DNA of 19,004 bases, taken from assembly GCA_041569895.1 (NCBI GenBank), contig JBFFXF010000135.1, positions 1 to 19,004 on the forward strand, in the 5' to 3' direction. The position numbers and the translations under genes were made by a program. The notes under the pieces are model-generated. The model saw only the letters and a program-made list of their open reading frames with translations, was not told the DNA's origin and did not search any database. Positions 7,846 to 14,303 of the stretch are shown one piece after another. How positions within the stretch are numbered: position 1 is the first letter of the stretch; every line of letters begins with the position of its first letter. This stretch comes from JBFFXF01 sp041569895 (GTDB lineage Bacteria; Planctomycetota; UBA8108; JACQVS01).

Positions 7846-7860
7846 CGGCGCGACGCGCCG
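7846..7860 (+). repeat. Hairpin directly after the stop codon
   Basis: CGGCGCG-A-CGCGCCG is a perfect 7-bp inverted repeat beginning one base after the TAA of the secreted-protein gene. It has no T-tract, so alone it is not an intrinsic terminator. It could protect the 3' end or pause polymerase ahead of the terminator 30 bp downstream. Confidence 0.6.
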
Positions 7861-7888
7861 ACGCCGAACGTCTTGACTTCGAAACCGG

Positions 7889-7924
7889 CCAGGCCGAGGA
7901 TATCCCCGGCCTGGTTCTTTTTTT
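7889..7924 (+). terminator. Rho-independent terminator
   Basis: CCAGGCCG (7889-7896) pairs perfectly with CGGCCTGG (7907-7914). The loop interior contains self-complementary GGATATCC, which extends the stem. TTCTTTTTTT follows at 7915-7924. It lies 45 bp past the stop of the secreted-protein gene and is the only canonical intrinsic terminator I found in the window. Confidence 0.9.
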
Positions 7925-7925
7925 G

Positions 7926-7942
7926 CTCCGCTTCGAGCGGAG
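7926..7942 (+). promoter_or_regulatory. Small hairpin ahead of the SDR gene's ribosome site
   Basis: CTCCGC (7926-7931), loop TTCGA, GCGGAG (7937-7942) form a 6-bp stem just after the terminator T-tract and 7 bases before GGAGG (7950-7954) of the next gene. It may shape the 5' leader of that mRNA. Function is inference. Confidence 0.4.
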
Positions 7943-7958
7943 TCCACCCGGAGGCGAG

Positions 7959-8867
7959 ATGAAGACGGCGATCACCGGCGCGACGGGATTCATCGGCAAG
8001 CGGCTCGTGCAGGCGCTCATCGCCGACGGCGGCTTCGAGGTCGTCGCCCTGACGCGTGACGCGTCCCGGGCCCGTTCGCGGCTGCCGGATGGCGTGGAGG
8101 TCGTCGAGTGGGACTCCACGCAGGTGCCCGCGCCGGGGGTGCTCGATGGCGTCGAGGCGGCGGTCAACCTGGCGGGAGAGAGCATCGCCGAGGGTCGCTG
8201 GACATCGGCGAAGAAGCAGGCGATCGTCGACAGCCGCGTCAACACGACGCGCCACCTCATCCAGGGCATGGAGGCGCTCGAGCCTCGCCCGCGCGTCCTC
8301 GTCAACGGCTCGGCGATCGGCTACTACGGCTACGGCGAGGAGGAGGTCGACGAGAGCTCCCCGCCGGGGTCGGACTTCCTCGCGGAGGTCTGCAAGAAGT
8401 GGGAGACCGAGGCCCAGCGCGCCAGCGAGCTCGGCATCCGCACCGTGCTGCTGCGCATCGGCATCGCCCTCGGCAAGGGCGGCGGGGCGCTCCAGAAGAT
8501 GCTGACGCCCTTCAAGCTCGGCGCCGGCGGGCCGCTCGGCAGCGGACGCCAGTGGATGAGCTGGGTCCACGTCGACGACCTCACGGGGATCATCGTCCAC
8601 GCGTTGCGAGACGACGGGATCGCCGGACCGCTCAACGGCACGGCCCCGAATCCGGTCCGGAACAAGCAGTTCGGCAAGACGCTCGGCCGCGTCCTGCACC
8701 GCCCGGCCTTCATGCCGACCCCGGGCTTCGCGCTGCGCGCGCTGATCGGCGAGTTCGCCGAGGTACTCCTCAACGGCCAGTGCGTCGCACCGAGAAAGAC
8801 CATCGAAAGCGGCTACGTCTTCAAATACCCGGACCTGGAAGGCGCGCTGAGGGAAATCCTGGGGTGA
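7959..8867 (+). CDS. TIGR01777 family epimerase-like SDR protein
   Basis: A 302-residue extended short-chain dehydrogenase/reductase of the TIGR01777 (YfcH-like) family, a cytosolic NAD(P)-binding protein whose physiological substrate is not established. The N-terminus MKTAITGATGFIG carries the GxxGxxG dinucleotide-binding loop. Around residues 115-125 is NGSAIGYYGYG, the family's characteristic motif replacing a plain YxxxK site. DFLAEVCKKWETEAQ and LRIGIALGKGGGALQKM are also typical. The C-terminal ~50 residues (PGFALRALIGEFAEVLLNGQCVAP...) match the DUF1731 domain. The start at ATG 7959 is supported by GGAGG four bases upstream and by the Rossmann motif at the N-terminus; the open frame runs upstream into the terminator. 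Length is normal. It lies just after the terminator of the preceding gene, and its own promoter is not evident. Confidence 0.95.
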   Translation: MKTAITGATGFIGKRLVQALIADGGFEVVALTRDASRARSRLPDGVEVVEWDSTQVPAPGVLDGVEAAVNLAGESIAEGRWTSAKKQAIVDSRVNTTRHLIQGMEALEPRPRVLVNGSAIGYYGYGEEEVDESSPPGSDFLAEVCKKWETEAQRASELGIRTVLLRIGIALGKGGGALQKMLTPFKLGAGGPLGSGRQWMSWVHVDDLTGIIVHALRDDGIAGPLNGTAPNPVRNKQFGKTLGRVLHRPAFMPTPGFALRALIGEFAEVLLNGQCVAPRKTIESGYVFKYPDLEGALREILG

Positions 8868-9033
8868 ATTATCTCCGGACCCGGGCCCGGACGCGGATGC
8901 GACAATCCCACAGATTCCGCAGAATCGCGACAGGGGACCGAGGACGAGGACGAGGACGAACGCAGAGCGGCGTTCCCGTCAATCCGCGTAATCCGTTTGA
9001 TCTGCGTAATCTGCGTTCCTCCTCCCGCGGCCG
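8868..9033. repeat. Intergenic mosaic of short repeats and palindromes
   Basis: The 166 bp between the SDR and alcohol dehydrogenase genes are built of several simple elements. They are a near-palindrome CCGGACCCGGGCCCGG (8875-8890), a hairpin GATTC-CGCA-GAATC (8913-8926), three copies of GAGGAC (8940-8957), and a tandem set AATCCGCGT, AATCCGTTTG, ATCTGCGT, AATCTGCGTT (8981-9017). No gene, terminator or convincing promoter is visible. The AATCYGCGT blocks resemble dispersed intergenic repeats that I associate with Planctomycetota/Verrucomicrobiota-type genomes. That resemblance is from memory and needs a genome-wide count. Confidence 0.75.
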
Positions 9034-10245
9034 ATGACACACCTCTCCTACGACTTCCTCGTCCCTCCGATCACCGCGTTCGGCTCCGGCCGTCTGGCCG
9101 AGATCGGCGAGCTCGCCCGTCGGCTCGGCGATCGCGCGTTTCTGGTGACCGGCTCGCGTGCGCTCGAGCGCGACGGGGTCGTCGATCGCATCGAGGGTCT
9201 GCTCGCCGACGCCGGCGTCGAACCCGTGCGCCTCTGCGGCATTCACCGCGAGCCGACCGTCTCCGACGTCGACGGGGCGACGCGACGGCTGCGCTCGATG
9301 CGAGACAGTGGGCGCACGGGTGGCGACGTGGTGATCGGCATCGGCGGCGGCGCCGCGCTCGACCTCGCCAAGGCCGCCGGGGCCATGGCGGCGTTTCCCG
9401 CGGAGAGCGGCGATGCCGGCGCGGACTCGGTGCGCGACTGTCTCGAGGGCGTCGGGCGCGGCGTCCCGGTGCGCTCGTCTCTCCCCGTCCTCGCGGTGCC
9501 GACCACCGCCGGCACCGGCTCGGAGTGCACCAAGAACGCGGTGGTCTCGTCCGACGAGGGCGAGTCGCCGCCCTTCAAGAAGAGTCTGCGCTCGCCGGCG
9601 ATGGTGCCGCGGGCCGTGCTGATCGATCCCGAGCTCACCGTCTCGCTGCCGCCCGACGTCACGGCGCGATCGGGAATGGACGCCATCACGCAGCTCATCG
9701 AATCGGCGATCTCGTCGCGGGCGAAGCCGATCCCGCGGGCGCTGGCGCGGCACGGGCTGGAGCTCGCGGTGCCGGCGATCGAGACCGCCGTCCGCGAGCC
9801 CGCCGATCTGCGCGCGCGCGAGGCGATGGCGCACGCGGCATACCTCTCGGGCATCGCGCTCGCCAACTCGGGGCTCGGCATGGCGCACGGCGTCGCGGCG
9901 GCGCTCGGCGTCATCGCGGGCGTGCCGCACGGGCTCGCGTGCGCGGTGATGCTCCCCGCGGCGCTCGAGGCGAACCGCGACGCGCGCGCCACGGACATCG
10001 CCGCGTTCGCGCGCCTCCTCTCCCGTCGATCGTTCGACTCCGACGCCGGCGCGGCGGAGGCCGCCGCGGAGCTCGTGCGCGAGCTCAACGCGCGCATCGG
10101 CATCCCGGGGCGCCTCGGCGACCTCGGCGTGCGCGCCGAGCAGCTCCCGGCGATCGTCGCCGGCTCTCGCGGCAACAGCATGAACGGCAACCCGCGCGCC
10201 ATCGACGACGCCGAGCTGACGGCGATCCTGGAGGCGATGCTGTGA
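9034..10245 (+). CDS. Iron-containing alcohol dehydrogenase family protein
   Basis: A 403-residue group III (Fe-type) alcohol dehydrogenase, which interconverts an alcohol and aldehyde/ketone with NAD(P). The N-terminal nucleotide-binding part shows VIGIGGGAALDLAKAAG (residues ~100-116) and VPTTAGTGSECTKNAV. The C-terminal helical metal domain has SGMDAITQLIES with D216, and GMAHGVAAALG (H285) with GVPHGLAC (H299), spaced 14 residues as in the family. The fourth usual ligand, His four residues after the Asp, is Gln (Q220). This subclass exists in the family, but it means metal identity or occupancy is unclear. Substrate is unknown. The ATG at 9034 has no obvious Shine-Dalgarno sequence. The stop overlaps the start of the downstream sugar kinase by four bases, so the two are probably coupled and act in one pathway. 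Confidence 0.93.
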   Translation: MTHLSYDFLVPPITAFGSGRLAEIGELARRLGDRAFLVTGSRALERDGVVDRIEGLLADAGVEPVRLCGIHREPTVSDVDGATRRLRSMRDSGRTGGDVVIGIGGGAALDLAKAAGAMAAFPAESGDAGADSVRDCLEGVGRGVPVRSSLPVLAVPTTAGTGSECTKNAVVSSDEGESPPFKKSLRSPAMVPRAVLIDPELTVSLPPDVTARSGMDAITQLIESAISSRAKPIPRALARHGLELAVPAIETAVREPADLRAREAMAHAAYLSGIALANSGLGMAHGVAAALGVIAGVPHGLACAVMLPAALEANRDARATDIAAFARLLSRRSFDSDAGAAEAAAELVRELNARIGIPGRLGDLGVRAEQLPAIVAGSRGNSMNGNPRAIDDAELTAILEAML

Positions 10246-11171
10246 TCGTCTTCGGCGGCCTCAGCCCCGCCTGGCAGCAGATCCTCCTCTTCGACCGACT
10301 GGTCACCGGCGAGGTCAACCGCGCCGGCGAGTCACGCTCGGTGGCGTCCGGAAAGGTGATCAACGCGGCGCGGGCCGCGAGGGGGCTCGGGAGCAGCGTG
10401 CTCGTCGTCACGGTGGCCGGCGGCAGCGGTGGCGACGCCATCCGCCGTTCGCTCGAGGCGGAGTCGATCCCGCATCGCATCGTCGACACCGGCTCGTCGC
10501 GGACGTGCACCACGGTGATCGAACGCTCGACGCGCACCATCACCGAGCTCGTCGAGAACGCGCCGTCGATCGGCGATCGAGAGCTCGACGAATACGTCGC
10601 GACGTTTCGCGAGGCCGCGCGTGACGCGGAGGCGATCGTGCTGCTCGGCTCGCTGCCGTCGGGCGCGAGGAGGTCGTGCTTCCGGGAGATGGTCGAGGGG
10701 ATCGACGCGCCGGTGATCGCCGACGTGCGGGGGCCGGAGCTCCTCGAGCTCCTCGCGACGCGCCCGCTCGTCGTCAAGCCGAACCACGCCGAGCTCGCCG
10801 CGACGCTCGACGTCCGGATCGACTCCGACGACGACCTCGACGCCGCCATGGCACGACTGCACGAGGCCGGAGCGGGCTGGGTGCTGATCACTCGCGGCGA
10901 GACGACGGCCATCGCGACACACGTCGATGGCGAGCGTCACCGCTTCACGCCGCCGTCGATCGAGGTCCTCAACCCGATCGGCTCGGGCGACTCGCTGAGC
11001 GCCGGCATCGCGGTGGGCATCGTCGAGGGCCAGAGCGTCCCCGCGGCGATCCGCCTCGGCATGGCGTGCGCCGTCGAGAACGCGCTGTCGCTGGTGCCGG
11101 GAGAGGTCGATGGCGAGGCGGTGCGCGCCCGCCTCGCGGCGATCACTTGCTCGGCAGACCCAGCGGCGTGA
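10242..11171 (+). CDS. PfkB family hexose kinase (1-phosphofructokinase-like)
   Basis: A 309-residue PfkB/ribokinase-superfamily sugar kinase, most like the 1-phosphofructokinase/tagatose-6-phosphate kinase branch. Supporting elements are ASGKVINAARAARGLGS (the GKGxNxA substrate region, here SGKVINAAR), TRTITELVENAPSI (the TEINE-like segment), LLGSLPSGA, VVKPNHAEL, and NPIGSGDSLSAG with the catalytic Asp at about residue 250 in the anion-hole motif. The start is GTG 10242, overlapping the ADH stop as GTGA, with GGAGG (10230-10234) seven bases upstream inside the ADH gene, so translational coupling is likely. The open frame continues far upstream, but that part is a shadow of the ADH gene. The last 29 bases overlap the 3' end of the convergent peptidase gene. 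The sugar phosphate used cannot be decided from sequence. Confidence 0.92.
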   Translation: MIVFGGLSPAWQQILLFDRLVTGEVNRAGESRSVASGKVINAARAARGLGSSVLVVTVAGGSGGDAIRRSLEAESIPHRIVDTGSSRTCTTVIERSTRTITELVENAPSIGDRELDEYVATFREAARDAEAIVLLGSLPSGARRSCFREMVEGIDAPVIADVRGPELLELLATRPLVVKPNHAELAATLDVRIDSDDDLDAAMARLHEAGAGWVLITRGETTAIATHVDGERHRFTPPSIEVLNPIGSGDSLSAGIAVGIVEGQSVPAAIRLGMACAVENALSLVPGEVDGEAVRARLAAITCSADPAA

Positions 11172-13089
11172 CGCTGAGCACCTGTCTCTCGCCGTCGCGC
11201 TCGATCTCCACCGACACCGGCTCGCCCGGACTCGCCTGCTGCAGGCCGACCATGTAGTCGCGGACGCTGCGCACGGCGATGTCGCCGAAGCGCACGATGA
11301 CGTCGCCCGCGGCCATTCCCGCGGCCGCCGCCGGACCTCCGTCGCTGACGCTGGCAACGCGCATCCCCTCGACGTCGGCGCCGTAATCGGGCATCAGACG
11401 GAGGACGACGCGAAAGCTCATCCGCGGCGTCAGCTCGATCCCCTCGACCAGCGGCAGCCGTTCGTCGCGGTTCGCCACGGCGACGATGACGTCCGCGATG
11501 TAGGCGAGGATCCTCGACAGCCCGTCGACGTTGACGAGACGCTCGCGCGTGCCGTCCTCGAGCTCGCGGTAGAGGTCGTCGTCCGGCGTGTGGTACTGCT
11601 CGTGTCCGCCGGTGAAGAAGAAGACGACCGGCATCCCCATCTGGTAGAACGAGGTGTGATCGCTCGAGCCGAGGATCTCGCGGTCGCTCTCCTTCGCCAC
11701 GTCGATGTCGTGCGACCCGTCGGCGAGCGCCCGGTCGAGCAGCTCGGGCCAGGCCGTCGAGGTCGCCAGCCCGCTGGCGAGCAGTCGGTCCTCGCGCATC
11801 CTCCCGACCATGTCCATGTTGATCATGGCGATTGCGTCGACGGGCGTCTCGGCGCGTCCATCGCCCGCGGGGACGCGCAGCAGCGGGTGATCGGCGAAGT
11901 GCTTCGAGCCGAGCAGGCCCCACTCCTCCGCGCCGAGCGTCATGAAGAGCACGTGTCGCCGCAGCGTCGCGGCCCGCGGCGCGAGCGCTCGCGCCAGCTC
12001 GATGATCCCGGCGACGCCCGACGCGTTGTCGTCCGCGCCGTTGTGCACCTCGCCGACGCGATTACGGCGCATGGCGCCGGAGATGCCACGGCCGAGGTGG
12101 TCGTGGTGCGCGCCGACGATGACCACCTCGTCGACCGCCGCGTGATGCCGTGCGCGCAGCCAGCCGAGCACGTTGGACGACGTGCGCCGCTCGAGGTCGA
12201 TGGAGACCGTCAGCGACACCGAGGTCCACAGGTTGCGCGACAGGCGCTCGTGCTCGTCGAGCCGCTCGCGCGCCGCGGCGCTGTCGATGCCGAGGAGCTC
12301 CGACGCCGCCATCGCCGTCACGGCGACCACCGGGATGCCGACGTCGCGGCTGACGTTGCTCCCGCTGAACCGCGGCAACGGACCGGCGTCGCTCTCGTCG
12401 CCCTCGCGCTCGGCCTCGTAGATGAGCAGCAGCCCCGCGGCGCCGTTCGATGCGGCCTCGAGGGCCCTCGAGCGGGCGCCGGCGTGGGGCGCGAAGCGTC
12501 CGTGCGGGTTGCTGCCGTCGGGCGAGGTGGCGAGCGCGACGGCGATCTTGCCGCGCGCCTCGGTGCCGGCGTAGTCGTCGTGACCGAGCTCGGGAGCCGA
12601 GATCCCGTAGCCGACGAACACCGCCGGCCACGTGCCGCGGGCGCTGGCCGAGAAGGCGAGCGGGCGAAAGCTCGCGGGCGCGACCTCCCGGCCGCCGATC
12701 GAGAGCGCGTTCGGCGAGCCGAGCCGCGCGCCGGCCACGAACTCGAACGACTGTCGCTCGACGGCGTCGAGCCCCGCGGCGCGGAGCGCATCGACGATGT
12801 ACTCGATGGCGCGCTCGTCTCCGGCGGTGCCCGCCTCGCGACCCTCGAGGGCATCGTCGGCGAGGAGCTCGATGTGGCGCTCGATGGCGACGGCGGAGAG
12901 CGGCGCGGGCGCCGGAGCGCTTCTGATCGCGCCGTCCCCGCCGCCGATCGCGGCGGAGCACCCGACGAGCAGCCACGCGGCGACGCAGTGCAGAAGTAGG
13001 GCGGTCATGGCGACGTGGAGAACGACACGCGGAAGGACACGGAGAGCGGGAAACGAAACGGCAGTGCGAGCGGTGGTGTGATCGGTCAT
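11143..13089 (-). CDS. M28 family metallopeptidase lipoprotein with PA and PDZ domains
   Basis: A 648-residue exported zinc aminopeptidase of family M28. An N-terminal hydrophobic segment ends in WLLVGC (Cys44), a good lipobox, so it is probably anchored in the envelope. A PA-type insert spans about residues 140-260. The peptidase core carries AHHDH (H328, D330), GADDNASG (D354), GAEEWG (E388 catalytic, E389 ligand), INMDMVG (D426) and YHTPDD (H500), a complete di-zinc site. A C-terminal PDZ domain (about 555-645, GMRVASVSDGGPAAAAGMAAGDVIVRFGD) completes an arrangement known for secreted M28 enzymes. The start at 13089 gives a long signal peptide with an Arg-containing n-region. It lies 16 bp after the stop of the prenyltransferase-repeat gene, so they are probably one operon. 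The 3' end overlaps the PfkB kinase gene. Confidence 0.95.
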   Translation of the reverse strand: MTDHTTARTAVSFPALRVLPRVVLHVAMTALLLHCVAAWLLVGCSAAIGGGDGAIRSAPAPAPLSAVAIERHIELLADDALEGREAGTAGDERAIEYIVDALRAAGLDAVERQSFEFVAGARLGSPNALSIGGREVAPASFRPLAFSASARGTWPAVFVGYGISAPELGHDDYAGTEARGKIAVALATSPDGSNPHGRFAPHAGARSRALEAASNGAAGLLLIYEAEREGDESDAGPLPRFSGSNVSRDVGIPVVAVTAMAASELLGIDSAAARERLDEHERLSRNLWTSVSLTVSIDLERRTSSNVLGWLRARHHAAVDEVVIVGAHHDHLGRGISGAMRRNRVGEVHNGADDNASGVAGIIELARALAPRAATLRRHVLFMTLGAEEWGLLGSKHFADHPLLRVPAGDGRAETPVDAIAMINMDMVGRMREDRLLASGLATSTAWPELLDRALADGSHDIDVAKESDREILGSSDHTSFYQMGMPVVFFFTGGHEQYHTPDDDLYRELEDGTRERLVNVDGLSRILAYIADVIVAVANRDERLPLVEGIELTPRMSFRVVLRLMPDYGADVEGMRVASVSDGGPAAAAGMAAGDVIVRFGDIAVRSVRDYMVGLQQASPGEPVSVEIERDGERQVLSVTPLGLPSK

Positions 13090-13105
13090 GCGGCCGATGG
13101 TATCC

Positions 13106-14161
13106 TCACCGCTCGACGATCGGCAAGTACCGCAACGGCACCTGGAGGGCGATCAGCGCCATCGCGGTCGACTGCTCCGGCCCGCCGAAGCCCCCTTTCC
13201 ACGAGCCGTTCTCGAGCTGCCTCGACAGCAGCTTCGAGCGCACGTAGCGGAAGTAATCGCGCCAGTAGTGCCGCCCCGCCTGGAACATCGCCTGCGTGCA
13301 GTAGTAGTCCGCGTAGAAGGGAAAGACGCTCCTCGAACGGTGGTTCTCGAGCAGATAGCGGAAGCCGCGCTCGACCGCCGTGGTGTTGTACTCGCCGAGC
13401 GACAGCAGGACGCAGACGCCCGCCGCGGACCTCGGAAACGCCGACGTCTGGTGCATCAGGCCGAGGTTGAGGCGATAGTAGAAGCCGCCGTCCGAGCTCT
13501 GCGCCTTCAAGATGAAGCCCTTCGCCCTCCCGATGACCACCGGATCGACGGCGATGCCGAGGTTGCGGGCGGCGCGCAGCGCCATCGTCTGGCAGACCGT
13601 GATCGACGTGTCGCCGGAGCCCGACGCGGGGATCGGCTCGTAGTCCCAGCCGCCGTCGGGACTCTGCGAGCGCTCGATGAGGCGCACGGCGCGAACCAGC
13701 GCGTCGCGGAGCGTCGCGTCGCGCTGGTCGTCCATGCCGTAGAGCTCGGCGATGAAGAGCGTCGCGAACCCGTGTCCGTACATGCGGCTCTGACCGTCGG
13801 TGAAGTAGCCGCTCGTCTGCTGGAGCGACAGCAGGTGCGTGACGCAGCGGTCGAAAGACCCGGTGTACGGCCCCACCTGCCCGTTGTACCCGGCGGCGAG
13901 GAACGCGAGACCCGCCAGCGCGTTGACGGCGACGGGGAACCGTTCCGAGAAGGCGCCGGTTCTGCTCTGCACCGAGACGAGGTATCGCAGGCCGCGCTTG
14001 ACCGCGAGACGGATGTCGGAGTCCATCTCCTCGCGGTAGGCGCGCTCGAGCGCTTGCAGCCCGTCGGCGGCCGCCGATCGGGCCGGCGCCGCGGCGACGA
14101 CCACGGCGAGCGCCGCGACGAGGGTTCTCGGCCACGCGCTTCTCGCTGGAGAAGGATCCAT
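13106..14161 (-). CDS. Secreted prenyltransferase/squalene-cyclase repeat protein
   Basis: A 351-residue protein with a cleavable signal peptide (RTLVAALAVVVAAAPARSAAA). The mature chain is a series of alpha/alpha-barrel repeats of the prenyltransferase/squalene cyclase type: YLVSVQSRTGAF, HLLSLQQTSGYFTDG, LIERSQSPDGGWDYEP, FILKAQSSDGGFYYR and LLSRQLENGSWKGGFGG, each with the Q-x-x-x-G-x-F/W pattern. The acidic catalytic signatures of true cyclases (DxDD or DCTAE-like) are not visible, so cyclase activity is not supported. It is more likely an exported binding or scaffold protein of the kind common in Planctomycetota; the ligand is unknown. The start at 14161 gives the signal peptide directly but has no clear ribosome site. 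It is followed after 16 bp by the M28 peptidase gene and is divergent from the helicase gene (142-bp gap). Confidence 0.9.
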   Translation of the reverse strand: MDPSPARSAWPRTLVAALAVVVAAAPARSAAADGLQALERAYREEMDSDIRLAVKRGLRYLVSVQSRTGAFSERFPVAVNALAGLAFLAAGYNGQVGPYTGSFDRCVTHLLSLQQTSGYFTDGQSRMYGHGFATLFIAELYGMDDQRDATLRDALVRAVRLIERSQSPDGGWDYEPIPASGSGDTSITVCQTMALRAARNLGIAVDPVVIGRAKGFILKAQSSDGGFYYRLNLGLMHQTSAFPRSAAGVCVLLSLGEYNTTAVERGFRYLLENHRSRSVFPFYADYYCTQAMFQAGRHYWRDYFRYVRSKLLSRQLENGSWKGGFGGPEQSTAMALIALQVPLRYLPIVER

Positions 14162-14303
14162 CGGCGGGTCTACCAGAACCTTGAAGTGTCGATCCGTCTC
14201 TTCCTTTCTCTTTACGTTATCTTACTGTGCCCGGCGAGGCTTGGCCGTAAATTTGTCGTGCCTCGCGCGGTGTCCGCCGCGGGCCGCGACCTTGTATCGA
14301 ACC

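Noticed and set aside
7873..7904. Promoter for the SDR gene overlapping the terminator
   Set aside because: TTGACT at 7873-7878 is a good -35, but the possible -10 sequences are poor or wrongly spaced.
7053..8699. 548-codon open frame on the - strand
   Set aside because: It spans antisense to two well-supported genes and a strong terminator, and its product is a charged shadow.
8997..10241. Upstream extension of the PfkB kinase frame
   Set aside because: The added residues are an Arg-rich shadow of the ADH gene; the kinase fold begins at the GTG at 10242.
11110..12999. 629-codon open frame on the + strand
   Set aside because: Antisense to the M28 peptidase, whose complete zinc site is unambiguous.
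14181..14303. Upstream extension of the helicase frame
   Set aside because: The added residues look like untranslated leader (Cys/Arg/Leu-rich, no homology sense), and the frame opens opposite the divergent promoter region.
14162..14303. Divergent promoters between the prenyltransferase-repeat and helicase genes
   Set aside because: AT-rich words such as TAAGAT and TTGAAG are present, but no pair has acceptable spacing, so I could not place either promoter.
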